NCBI RefSeq assembly: GCF_008905045.1
Contig: NZ_VWMY01000020.1
Location: forward strand, 96,731 to 160,730
Direction: 5' to 3'
Source: Streptomyces albicerus
GTDB taxonomy: Bacteria > Actinomycetota > Actinomycetes > Streptomycetales > Streptomycetaceae
Length of the DNA stretch: 64,000 nucleotides
Each line of letters opens with the position of its first letter. Position 1 is the first letter of the stretch. This document shows positions 7,757 through 15,683 of the stretch, in pieces. A program made the position numbers and the translations under genes. Under the pieces are notes generated by a model. It did no database searches. It worked only from the letters and a program-made list of their open reading frames with translations, and was not told where the DNA came from.

Positions 7757-10405
7757 CTAATGGCTTTCAAGGGGTTTGTGATTTTCCGAGGTGACGCGCT
7801 CAGCCTCGCGAGTAAACTCTGACGCTCTAGCGGAATAAAATTCCGCCTTATCGGTGTCGCCTAGTTCTGCCCAGATAGAGGAGAGCTCACTTGCTGTTTC
7901 ATGTGCTTTCTCGTGCTGTTGCATAAGAATTTCCAAGCGCATTTTTTCTGCATAAATTTCCGCAGCATCCTCTATGCGGGTGAGTCCTTTCAGGGACCTG
8001 CCTACTCTGCGTAGACATTTCGCGAGATGCTTTGCCGACCCGTATGATGTCGCAATAGCTGCAGCCTCGCGGGAAAGGGAGAGCGCTTCATCAATATCCC
8101 CGTTCTTTTGAAGTGCTGCACTGCGGCAGAGTAGCACTTGTATCAGCTCAGGCGCCTTGTCATGCTGGCGGGCGATATTTTGAGCTTCATCTAGCAATTC
8201 AATAGCCCGGTCGAAATTTTCACGCCGCATGTAGGAATCCGCCCAGCAGTGCAGCGTATTGATCAAGCCTTCTGGCACCTCATCGATGCCGTCAGTATTG
8301 AGAATCTCGGCGTACAGAGAATCTGCTTTCTCGTGTTCCTTCGCTTTTTCGTGCCTGTCCGCAAGAGTGTGCAGGATCCACGCAATCCCTGACGTGTCAT
8401 CCTGCTCACGTGCCAGTTTCAGAGCGTCCTCGTAAGTCGCGCTGGCCTCATCAGCCTTGCCCATACTCTGGAGGACACCCGCTTTCCTTGCCAGCCGAAT
8501 TTGAATGGCTTTCTGATCGTTAGCAGCCCGTGCCTCAGAAATCGATTTTTCGTAGGCTTCAATTGATTCTTCGAGCATTCCTCCAGCGGCCAAACAAGCT
8601 GCCATTCCTTGGTATGTGGTGCTAAGGAAGTTGGCGCCGGCTTTCGTGGCTAGTTCAAGTTCTCCCTTGAAATATTTGAGCGCTTCGTCGTGGCGCCCAA
8701 TTCCGCTGTACAAATGCCCGAGTGCATGGAGGGCCCTAGCTTGGCCTGGCGGATAACCTATCGCAGCGTATATCTCAACGGATTCACTGTAGGCAGACAT
8801 GGCTCGACCAACGTCCCACTGGCTGCTCGCGGTCTTACCAATTTCCCAAAGAACGTCGGCGCAACGTTCAAGGTCTTTCATCTCGCGAAAGACTTTCAAA
8901 GAGTCTTCCAGATATGATCGGGCATCATTGAATCGATTTAGTCTTCTGCTCGCTTGGCCGAGTCCTCCGAGCATCAATGCTTCACCCTCGCGAGCTCCGC
9001 ATCTGCGCGCGGCTACTAGGCCAGCTTCGTTGCACAGAATCCAGTCGCCGTAATCACCTTCCACTGAATGGTAGGTGGCCAGGCTATTTGCTGTTCTCCA
9101 GCACAAATCATCCCAATGGTGTTCATTGGCCAGCAACACGCCAGCCACCACGCTAGGCCTTTCTAGGCGTACCCATTTGCGAATGGACGGGCTCATGCCT
9201 TCCAGGACTTCGAGGTGCCACTGGAGCAGGCGATGAACAGATTCTGATACGACGGCAGGCGAGTCTTGATCGACAGCCCTTTCTTTCGCGAAAAGACGCA
9301 TCAGATCATGGATTTTGAACCTGCCAGGTATATCATCAGGCGTGATCAAATGGCGGTCTGCGAGGTCCTCCAGTGCATCTTCGACAAAATACTCGTCGGC
9401 ATCGGTCAACTTGGCAACTGATTCCACGCTGAACGAGAATCCGAGGGTTAGTCCTACTGTGCGAAATATGCGCGATTGGACATCGGTTAGCGATTCGTAG
9501 GCCGTTGCGAAAACTGATCGGATTGCAATATCGTCAGCCCGCAGTACCTCAAGACGTCTCTGTTCGTCCCGTAGTCGATTAACCATGCGTGCCAATGGCC
9601 AGAGTGGACGCCTGAGCAGTTGGGCTCCAGTGATACGCAAAGCTAGTGGGAGTCGTCCACAGATCTCCGACAATTCGTGGACTTCATCGGTGCTGTCTTC
9701 GATACGGTTGGCACCAAGAAGCACTTTGAGGAACTGTGTACATTCATCCAAAGTCCATACATCAACCGAGATGCTTTGCGCCCCTGGAAGCGTGGCCAAT
9801 GGGCGGCGGCTTGTGATCAGTGCAGCGCTGCGTGGCGATGTGGGAATCAAGTCATTCACTTGCGCCGTGTCGGCTGCATCATCAAGGACTACGAGTATTG
9901 CTTTTGTTGCAATTAGCGTCCTGTAAGCGGTCACGAGGCTTTCGTAATCGCCTGGAATCTCGCCAAGTGTGACACCCAGGTCCTTTAGGAAGCGAATCAG
10001 GACCTCGTTGGGATCTGTCGGATTGGAACCTGCGCCAGCGAGTTTTGCATAGAGGATCCCGTCGGGAAAACTGTCCGAATGCCTATTCGCTGCCCTGATG
10101 GCGATTGAAGTTTTTCCTACGCCGGCCATTCCAGAAAGGACCCAAATGGCCGGGGTTTCAAGGTGAGTGGCGAGAGATTCGCTAATTCTCCCGAATATTT
10201 CCTCGCGTCCAGTAAATTCGGGAATATCGCGTGGGATCTGTAGCGGACGTCTGCGCTGTTTGAGTTCCGGTCCGCTCAGGGATACATGGCCAGCGTGTTC
10301 GATCACCACGGCCTTGTCGACGTTCGCATGATCCGATATCCGGAGGTTGGTGCGCTCTTCTTCTTGCTGCATGTAGGCCCCCGCTGCTGAGATCTGGCTC
10401 GGCAT
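7757..10405 (-). CDS. STAND NTPase (NB-ARC domain, TPR repeats) with N-terminal amyloid-like motif
   Basis: The protein has 882 aa from ATG 10405, or 871 from ATG 10372, which has the better ribosome site. Residues 20-45 carry a short motif (LRISDHANVDKAVVIEHAGH) resembling the C-terminus of the downstream small protein. NB-ARC follows: P-loop GMAGVGKT 92-99, Walker B LVVLDD 171-176, sensor ALITSR 195-200, RLPLALRI 251-258, winged helix to about 375 (FKIHDLMRLFAKER). TPR-like repeats fill about 430-860. This is NLR-like architecture: TPRs sense a trigger, NB-ARC oligomerises, and the N-terminal motif could template the effector. Codon use is less GC-rich than its neighbours, indicating transfer. 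A regulatory STAND protein is the alternative. Confidence 0.85.
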   Translation of the reverse strand: MPSQISAAGAYMQQEEERTNLRISDHANVDKAVVIEHAGHVSLSGPELKQRRRPLQIPRDIPEFTGREEIFGRISESLATHLETPAIWVLSGMAGVGKTSIAIRAANRHSDSFPDGILYAKLAGAGSNPTDPNEVLIRFLKDLGVTLGEIPGDYESLVTAYRTLIATKAILVVLDDAADTAQVNDLIPTSPRSAALITSRRPLATLPGAQSISVDVWTLDECTQFLKVLLGANRIEDSTDEVHELSEICGRLPLALRITGAQLLRRPLWPLARMVNRLRDEQRRLEVLRADDIAIRSVFATAYESLTDVQSRIFRTVGLTLGFSFSVESVAKLTDADEYFVEDALEDLADRHLITPDDIPGRFKIHDLMRLFAKERAVDQDSPAVVSESVHRLLQWHLEVLEGMSPSIRKWVRLERPSVVAGVLLANEHHWDDLCWRTANSLATYHSVEGDYGDWILCNEAGLVAARRCGAREGEALMLGGLGQASRRLNRFNDARSYLEDSLKVFREMKDLERCADVLWEIGKTASSQWDVGRAMSAYSESVEIYAAIGYPPGQARALHALGHLYSGIGRHDEALKYFKGELELATKAGANFLSTTYQGMAACLAAGGMLEESIEAYEKSISEARAANDQKAIQIRLARKAGVLQSMGKADEASATYEDALKLAREQDDTSGIAWILHTLADRHEKAKEHEKADSLYAEILNTDGIDEVPEGLINTLHCWADSYMRRENFDRAIELLDEAQNIARQHDKAPELIQVLLCRSAALQKNGDIDEALSLSREAAAIATSYGSAKHLAKCLRRVGRSLKGLTRIEDAAEIYAEKMRLEILMQQHEKAHETASELSSIWAELGDTDKAEFYSARASEFTREAERVTSENHKPLESH

Positions 10406-10507
10406 GGATGGATGCGCATGCGCACCTTATGTAAGCGTACCGAGCAAGTTGGCAGTATGTGTGACTAACGAGAACGGGGAGCGGGGCCGTACGTTGGCTG
10501 GCAACTC

Positions 10508-10528
10508 GGTCAGGCCTTGGGCCTGACC
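10508..10528. terminator. Perfect hairpin between the helical-repeat gene and the STAND gene
   Basis: GGTCAGGCC and GGCCTGACC are perfect 9-bp arms with a 3-nt loop and no T-run. A second GGCCCGGCC/GGCCGGGCC hairpin occurs near 10703. The 400-bp gap 10406-10813 holds no supported gene. Confidence 0.4.
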
Positions 10529-10813
10529 GCAATGTGCACGAGTGCCCCCTGGTCTTGCTCGACGCGGGCCCCGGACCGGGGAGGTGGCTAAAGCCGTGGT
10601 GCCCCTAGCCGCGACGTGGCCCTTCTCTGGCATCAGGTGGCTGCCTGCTTGAGCGCGGCACGGGCGCCGGCCGGGCTGGAGCGGGGCGGAGACAGGAGCG
10701 CAGGCCCGGCCGGGGGCCGGGCCGCGCGCGGGGAGCGGAGCGAGCCGCCTTGAACCCGTGAAGAAGGTTGTTACTCAGCTATCGGCAGTGTTCGGGATCA
10801 TGGGTCGGTCAGA

Positions 10814-11593
10814 TTAGAACGGCGGTTCTTCGCTGCAACCCGCGTCAGCGCCCGCGTACCGCGTGAGGTGGTCCGGTACTAGGTCGGTGTCGCAGAACAA
10901 GAAGGGGTTGCGCTGGCCTTCGAGGCCCGCAGAATCCTCGCCCCATGCGTCGAGAGCGTCGATGGCTCGCTCCCGGTACTGCCACAGCTCGCTGGTTCCG
11001 AGGACCTGCCGGAGCAAGGGGACCACTGCCGCTCGGTGATGACGCACCCTGGGATCGTCCAGGAGCGGGATGCACGCTGCCATGGCCGCTTCGCTTACAT
11101 GACGGTCGCTGTCACCGACGTATGCGAAGGCGGCTGAGAAGAGCAGCGGCCGGATGTCGCGTACGGCTACGGCCGGCGGATAGTCGTCGAGAGGGAATCC
11201 GTGCTCGCTGCCAATGGTGTCGGCCGCCTCGGTGACCTCGTTTGCGACCGAGGTGATCCAGCCTAGTAGTTCGGCGCGCATGTTGCCGGGGAGGGACCAG
11301 CGGTCCTTGTCGACAGAACATGTCGTCCTTGGGTCGGACAGGATCGCGGCCACGTACAGGGCTGTGGGGGCTGTCGCCTCGTAGAGAGTGTTTTGATGGT
11401 GCACGACGTGATGGATGTCGTGCAGTGCCTTGGTTCTCACTGCCTGCTTCGCGTCCAGGAGCGCGACCAGCATCCTGGGGACGTCTTTGGCCGGCCCGTA
11501 AGCATGATCCAAATCTGCCCAGTTGGTTCGGGTGAGCGTCTCCTGCGGGTCGGGGAGAGCACCAGGAGACGAGAGCTCATGGACGTCCGTCAT
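10814..11593 (-). CDS. Helical-repeat (HEAT-like) protein of unknown function
   Basis: From ATG 11593 this is 259 aa. The ATG overlaps the stop of the DUF1152 gene by 4 bp (ATGA), so the two are translationally coupled. The protein is helical and soluble, with repeated segments such as KALHDIHHVVHHQNTLYEAT and AAMAACIPLLDDPRVRHHRA that suggest HEAT-type repeats. It has no enzyme motif. I do not recognise a named family. Longer readings that start upstream would run antisense to the conserved DUF1152 frame and are rejected. Confidence 0.72.
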   Translation of the reverse strand: MTDVHELSSPGALPDPQETLTRTNWADLDHAYGPAKDVPRMLVALLDAKQAVRTKALHDIHHVVHHQNTLYEATAPTALYVAAILSDPRTTCSVDKDRWSLPGNMRAELLGWITSVANEVTEAADTIGSEHGFPLDDYPPAVAVRDIRPLLFSAAFAYVGDSDRHVSEAAMAACIPLLDDPRVRHHRAAVVPLLRQVLGTSELWQYRERAIDALDAWGEDSAGLEGQRNPFLFCDTDLVPDHLTRYAGADAGCSEEPPF

Positions 11594-12675
11594 CTGATCC
11601 GCCACAGAGGTGCTGTGTACTGCTCCGGTCTGCTGGTGATGAGGAGCTGGCGCAGGTCCTCGCGCTGGGAGCCGTTGAGATTCAGGGCCTCGGTGAGGTG
11701 GCGGAATGTTGTGTGGGTGATTCCGCGGCTGTTGGCCTCGTCCTCGAACTGGGCGAGTTGAGCCAAGACCGTCTGCGAGATTAGGTCCACGGACGGCTGA
11801 TCCTTGAGCCATGCGGCCTTGTTGCGCTCGTAGTCGATTTCCGAGTAGCCGCAGATTTCGCGGCTGTGTGCCTCGACCTCGTCCAGGGACTCCGTCGCCA
11901 TGATGGCGCGGGCCAGCTGGTTGCGGGTGATGGCGTCGTCCAGGTCGACCTCGTGGACGGTGGGGCCTTCGTCCGTGAGCGCGACGGGTAGGCCGGCGTC
12001 CCGGATCTCGCAGGTGCCGCGTACGCCTCGGGCGGTGGCGGCGAGCATGCCGGTGGCCTCGGACGGGTGCCACTCCAGGATCGAGCTGATCGGCTCGACA
12101 TCCTTCGGCGTGAAGGTGTGGACGAGGGCGCCGAGCAGGACGCGCATGTCGTCGAGAGGAAGTTCGCCGTCCAGGCCGGGGCCTGCGACCAGTAGCCGGA
12201 TGGGCGCGTTCACCTGGCAGCAGGCGGCGAGCGTGAGGGCGTCGGCGAGTGGGCTCTTCAGGGTCGGCTCATCGCCTCGCGCGAGGATGTCGCCCCCTAC
12301 GTCGAGCAGATCGATCGACTCCGGCGACAAGCGGCTGATCAGCTCTTCGAGTTGGCGCGTGATGCCCTCGGCGCCATGGTGAGGATCGATCAGCGCGAAG
12401 GTGTGCGGGAGCTCTGCCGCGAGCCGGGGGAGGGTGGAGCCCGCTGGAGCGATCGGGCGGGCATCCGCCGGCACTGCCCAGACAGCCGGGGTGAGCTGTT
12501 CGAGACCGGTGAAGTTATCCGGTCCCCGCGGACCCGGTACCGGGTCGATCAGGAGGCGGTCCCACGCGTACGTAAGGATTACCGCCCGGTCCCCCGCGCC
12601 GTAGAGGGCGGCGTCAAGCATTGCGGCGGCGACTGCGTCGCCCCCTCCTCCTGCTGCGACGATCAACCGCTTCAT
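11590..12675 (-). CDS. DUF1152-family protein
   Basis: From ATG 12675 this is 361 aa. The N-terminus MKRLIVAAGGGGDAVAAAML has the glycine-rich nucleotide-binding-like loop typical of DUF1152 proteins, followed by VILTYAWDRLLIDPVPGPR and a VGGDILARGDEPTLKSPLAD segment with conserved acidic residues. Biochemical role is unknown. It heads a two-gene operon with the helical-repeat protein and is divergent from the GntR regulator at 12756. The intervening 80 bp contain GntR-type operator half sites, so the operon is probably under that regulator's control. Confidence 0.8.
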   Translation of the reverse strand: MKRLIVAAGGGGDAVAAAMLDAALYGAGDRAVILTYAWDRLLIDPVPGPRGPDNFTGLEQLTPAVWAVPADARPIAPAGSTLPRLAAELPHTFALIDPHHGAEGITRQLEELISRLSPESIDLLDVGGDILARGDEPTLKSPLADALTLAACCQVNAPIRLLVAGPGLDGELPLDDMRVLLGALVHTFTPKDVEPISSILEWHPSEATGMLAATARGVRGTCEIRDAGLPVALTDEGPTVHEVDLDDAITRNQLARAIMATESLDEVEAHSREICGYSEIDYERNKAAWLKDQPSVDLISQTVLAQLAQFEDEANSRGITHTTFRHLTEALNLNGSQREDLRQLLITSRPEQYTAPLWRIR

Positions 12676-12716
12676 GCGGTCAGCGTACGGGGTCGAGGGT
12701 TGACCACTCACCCTAT

Positions 12717-12739
12717 AGTGGCTAGAGGCCATAGCCACT
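12717..12739. promoter_or_regulatory. GntR operator in divergent promoter
   Basis: AGTGGC at 12717 and GCCACT ending at 12739 enclose further GGCCA half-site sequence, giving two overlapping operator-like units on opposite strands. A TATAGT -10-like box at 12714-12719 overlaps it. The same half sites recur at 13534 and 13557. Confidence 0.65.
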
Positions 12740-12755
12740 TGGACGAGGAGGGCAG

Positions 12756-13496
12756 ATGCCTCAGATTGAGGAGGCTCAGCCGAAGTATCTCCAGATCGCG
12801 CACTTCATCCGCGATCAGATCCTTCGGGGGGACCTGCGGCCGGGGGATGAGGTGCCCTCGGAGCGGCAGTTGGCGGCGGACTGGAAGGTGTCCCGGCCCA
12901 CGGCCGCGCGGTCGCTGGAGGCGTTGAGTCATCAGGGCTTGGTCGAGAAGCGCCAGGGCTCGGGCACGTACGTGCGAAGCCTTGAAGTCAATCGGCGAGC
13001 GCGGGAGTTGTACGGCCGGGCTCGGCAGACCGGGAAGATCTACACGCCCGGTGAGTACGCGGTGATCACCTCGGCCGGTTGGCTGGAGGCGCCCGATCAT
13101 GTCGCTGAGGCGCTGGGCCTGGTGAAAGACCGGCGGGCCGTTCACCGGCGGCGGGTGACCAACAACCAGGATGGTCCTATCACCCTGTCTACCTCGTGGT
13201 TCGCTCCGGACGTCGGCCAGCGTGCGCCCAAGCTCATGGATCCCGAGCGGATTCAGGAGGGGACGCTGATGTACGTCGAGAACATGACGGGACGGCAGGG
13301 CAGCTATGCCGAGGACCGCATGTGCGCGCGTAGCGCCACGGACGAGGAAGCGGCAGATCTCCAACTGGAGCGGGCGGCCGCCGTCCTGATCGTTCATCAT
13401 GTCGTCTTCGACCTCCAGGACCGGCCGTTGGAGTTCGCCGAAGCCACCTATCCCCCGCACCGTTGGGCCTTCGAGCAAGGCTACCCACTCACCTGA
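12756..13496 (+). CDS. GntR/UTRA-family transcriptional regulator
   Basis: This 246-aa protein has an N-terminal GntR winged helix (about 5-75: IRDQILRGDLRPGDEVPSER and PTAARSLEALSHQGLVEKRQ, then GSGTYV) and a C-terminal UTRA-type ligand domain. ATG 12756 follows GAGGAGGG. GntR regulators such as KorSA control actinomycete integrative elements, and this position inside the element is consistent with such a role. Operators AGTGGC-N4-GCCACT flank the gene on both sides (12717, 13534, 13557), implying autoregulation and control of the downstream cluster. Its ligand is unknown. Confidence 0.88.
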   Translation: MPQIEEAQPKYLQIAHFIRDQILRGDLRPGDEVPSERQLAADWKVSRPTAARSLEALSHQGLVEKRQGSGTYVRSLEVNRRARELYGRARQTGKIYTPGEYAVITSAGWLEAPDHVAEALGLVKDRRAVHRRRVTNNQDGPITLSTSWFAPDVGQRAPKLMDPERIQEGTLMYVENMTGRQGSYAEDRMCARSATDEEAADLQLERAAAVLIVHHVVFDLQDRPLEFAEATYPPHRWAFEQGYPLT

Positions 13497-13533
13497 TGGA
13501 CCGTCAGTTGCGCCAGACCACTTGCACACCCCA

Positions 13534-13549
13534 AGTGGCTAATGCCACT
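13534..13549. promoter_or_regulatory. GntR operator site 2
   Basis: AGTGGCTAATGCCACT has perfect 6-bp arms around four bases. It lies 37 bp after the GntR stop and upstream of the zinc-ribbon gene. Confidence 0.65.
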
Positions 13550-13556
13550 ATCCACA

Positions 13557-13574
13557 AAGTGGCTAAGGCCACTT
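13557..13574. promoter_or_regulatory. GntR operator site 3
   Basis: AAGTGGCTAAGGCCACTT has perfect 7-bp arms around four bases. It ends 19 bp before the GTG start of the zinc-ribbon gene, close enough to overlap its promoter or leader. Confidence 0.7.
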
Positions 13575-13593
13575 GAGTGGAAGGGGGCACGGC

Positions 13594-13767
13594 GTGACGA
13601 GTCAGCGGCCGGACAAGGACGCGCGGTTAGCTTGCCGGGGATGCCGAGGGCGCGGTTGGAAACGCGTCGGCTCCCGTACGGCCCTGGCGCTCTCCACGGC
13701 CAACGACCGCGTCCGTGCCACATCGAAACGGCGCTGCCTCGACTGCGACGGCAGCGGCAAGGAGTGA
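13594..13767 (+). CDS. Small DnaJ-type zinc-ribbon protein
   Basis: From GTG 13594 (GGAAGGGGG upstream) this is 57 aa with two Cys pairs, CRGCRGRGWK near the N-terminus and CLDCDGSGKE at the C-terminus. They follow the CxxCxGxG pattern of the DnaJ central zinc domain. Such mini zinc-ribbon proteins are common in Streptomyces elements, and their function is unknown. A TTG start at 13573 would add seven residues but lies inside the operator. It is followed after 6 bases by the ATPase gene, forming an operon. Confidence 0.72.
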   Translation: MTSQRPDKDARLACRGCRGRGWKRVGSRTALALSTANDRVRATSKRRCLDCDGSGKE

Positions 13768-13773
13768 GCGCGG

Positions 13774-14238
13774 ATGGATGACACCACCGATGGCCGCGAC
13801 GGCTTCGGTACCGCACGACTCGGAGCGATGATCCTGCATCCGGCGCTTGAGTCCGTACCCCGGGTCCGGCGCTGGTTCCGGAAGTTCATCGCCCCGTACA
13901 ACCCGGCCTGCTCGATCGATGACTGCGTGTTGATGCTCTCGGAGCTGGTGACCAACGCGATCCTCTACGGACATGCGGATGACCCCTGGTTGGTGCGCGT
14001 TGAGTGGTACCGGGTGGAGACGTCACTTCGGATCGAGGTGCACAATCCGGGGTTCCCGGCCAACGTGCGACTGCGGCGCCCAGACGCCAACGATGCGCAC
14101 GGACGGGGCCTGTTCCTGGTCGACTCCATCGCCGACTCATGGCACTCCGGACCCAGTCGATTCGGCGGCACCGTCGTCTCCGCCGTGGTGGCTGACGCCT
14201 GGCCGTCGAATGAAGGCTTCGGACCCCTTTTACTGTGA
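13774..14238 (+). CDS. RsbW-like anti-sigma factor / HATPase protein
   Basis: This 154-aa protein is a single GHKL ATPase domain (HATPase_c_2). The N-box is ELVTNAILYG, the G1 box lies in DANDAHGRGLFLVD, and the G2 segment is GGTVVSAVV. Members act as serine kinases of anti-anti-sigma proteins and bind sigma factors; the partner is not encoded nearby. It is cotranscribed with the zinc-ribbon gene. Streptomyces genomes hold dozens of such proteins, so its specific role is unclear. Confidence 0.82.
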   Translation: MDDTTDGRDGFGTARLGAMILHPALESVPRVRRWFRKFIAPYNPACSIDDCVLMLSELVTNAILYGHADDPWLVRVEWYRVETSLRIEVHNPGFPANVRLRRPDANDAHGRGLFLVDSIADSWHSGPSRFGGTVVSAVVADAWPSNEGFGPLLL

Positions 14239-14279
14239 CGAAGAAATGTCGCTGGTCTAGTTGACCAGTTGACTAGGCC

Positions 14280-15264
14280 AATATCGCCAGGCCATACGTC
14301 TCCGAGAACACGTACGACGGGTACGAGGTCGACGTACGGGTACACCTCGTGCCCGGCCTGGGTGCTCACAAGCTGGAGCGACTGGAGCCGGAGCACCTGG
14401 AGAGCTTCTACCGGAAGATGCAGAGCTCCGGCAGCGCGGCCGGGACCGCTCATCACGTGCACCGCACGATCCGGGTCGCCCTCGCCGAGGCAGTGCGCCG
14501 CGGGCACGTCCCCACCAATGCGGCCGAGATCGCCAAGGCTCCGCGGCTCGAAGAGGGGGACATTGCCGTACTCGATCGAGGAGGTTCAGAGCCTCCTCCT
14601 CGAAGCGGCCAAGCTTCGCAACAGCACGCGATGGGTCGTAGCCCTGGCGCTCGGTCTCCGGCAAGGCGAGGCACTCGGGCTCCACTGGGAAGACGTCGAC
14701 CTGGACGCGGGGTATGTCCGCATCCGCAAGAACCGCCTTCGGCCCAAGTACCGCCATGGCTGCGATGAGGGCGAACCGTGCGGCAGGAAGGCCGGCTACT
14801 GCCCCCAGCACGAGCAGATCCGGCGCGAACACAAGTCGACCAAGTCCCGGGCCGGACGTCGCACGATCGGCCTGCCCGATCCTCTGATCAAGCTCATCCG
14901 GCACCACCAGGAGGTACAGGCGGGGGAACGGCTGGCAGCAGGAGCCGACTGGGAGGACAAGGGATACGTCTTCGCCTCGCCCCTTGGTGGGCCGCTGGGC
15001 CCGAACACCGACTACCACGTGTGGAAGCGGCTGCTTCGGGACGCGGGCGTACGGGACGGCCGTCTTCATGACGCTCGCCACACTGCCGCGACCGTGCTTC
15101 TCCTTCTCGGCGTTCCTGACGTCGTCGTCGACTCGATCATGGGATGGGAACCCGGGGGAGCGGCACGGATGCGCGCTCGCTACATGCACATCACCGGTCC
15201 GATGCTCCGGAAGGTCGCGCAGCAAGTCGGCGACGTGCTCTGGGAGCTGCCGAAGGCGAACTGA
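14280..15264 (+). pseudogene. Tyrosine recombinase (integrase), truncated and frameshifted
   Basis: The remnant begins in one frame (YVSENTYDGYEVDVRVHLVP, from 14295), missing the N-terminal arm-binding region. Near 14565 it shifts to another frame (PYSIEEVQSLLLEAAKLRNS). The catalytic part is intact: Arg in ALGLRQGEALGLHWEDVD, HDARH as the H-x-x-R box, and the Tyr in RARYMHI. A Cys/His-rich insert (CDEGEPCGRKAGYCPQH) between the Arg and H-x-x-R boxes is usual in Streptomyces element integrases. It ends 12 bp before the attachment repeat. The lesion would need checking against sequencing error. Confidence 0.8.
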
Positions 15265-15276
15265 GACGGAAACCGT

Positions 15277-15387
15277 CGAAGGGCCCCACCGCGAACGGTG
15301 GGGCCCTTCGACATCGTGCCCGGTGAGGCACTGGCGGAGGATACGAGATTCGAACTCGTGAGGGGTTGCCCCCAACACGCTTTCCAA
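15277..15387 (-). repeat. Right attachment repeat
   Basis: It matches 5640-5751 and is identical over the final 90 bases. It contains the functional 3' half of tRNA-Ser and a GGGGCCC hairpin terminator at 15277-15309. Confidence 0.85.
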
Positions 15388-15419
15388 GCGTGCGCCCTAG
15401 GCCACTAGGCGAATCCTCC
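15332..15419 (-). tRNA. tRNA-Ser (GGA)
   Basis: The minus strand begins GGAGGATTCGCCTAG, has the long variable arm of class II tRNAs, anticodon GGA (plus-strand 15383-15385), T arm GAGTTCGAATCTC and an encoded CCA (15332-15334). Its 3' half was supplied by the integrated element. Confidence 0.95.
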
Positions 15420-15490
15420 GCCGCAAACAATACAAGACGTTGAGGAGTGCTCGCGAACTCGTTCCTCCCGCTCAGATCCTGTAGCCTGTG

Positions 15491-15583
15491 CGGAGCCCCT
15501 CACGTGGCGCTATCTGACTGAACTCCCCCAGGGCCGGAAGGCAGCAAGGGTAGGTTGGCTCTGGCGGGTGCGTGGGGGGCGCT
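15491..15583 (+). ncRNA. ffs: Signal recognition particle RNA (small bacterial type)
   Basis: The conserved apical region CCAGGGCCGGAAGGCAGCAA is present, enclosed by long complementary arms (AGCCCCTCACG with CGTGGGGGGCGCT). This is the 4.5S-type scRNA that binds Ffh for co-translational targeting. Ends are estimated from pairing. Confidence 0.92.
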
Positions 15584-15668
15584 TGCGTTTGCGGGCGGTG
15601 AGGGACGGGTCGGCGGTGGGGTGTCCCGGAGGAAGCCCGACGGGCGGTCCTCGTTGTCAGTGGGCGCC

Positions 15669-15674
15669 TATAAC
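15669..15674 (+). promoter_or_regulatory. dnaX -10 box, probable leaderless start
   Basis: TATAAC lies ten bases before the GTG at 15684, placing transcription start at or near the start codon. No ribosome site precedes the GTG. Confidence 0.5.
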
Positions 15675-15683
15675 CTCGTATGC

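Larger units (their letters stand above)
5640..15387. mobile_element. Degenerate integrative element in tRNA-Ser(GGA), about 9.7 kb
   Basis: Direct repeats at 5640-5751 and 15277-15387 share a perfect 90-bp core (5662-5751 and 15298-15387) covering the 3' part of tRNA-Ser. The right copy is joined to the rest of the tRNA gene and the left copy is a displaced 3' fragment. A tyrosine-integrase remnant lies immediately inside the right repeat, as in pSAM2/SLP1-type actinomycete elements. There is no replication, transfer or excisionase gene visible and the integrase is frameshifted, so it is probably fixed. Cargo includes an NLR-like STAND module. Confidence 0.85.

Noticed and set aside
11781..12101. 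Alternative minus-strand frame inside the DUF1152 gene
   Set aside because: Ser/Arg/Pro-rich shadow without conserved features.
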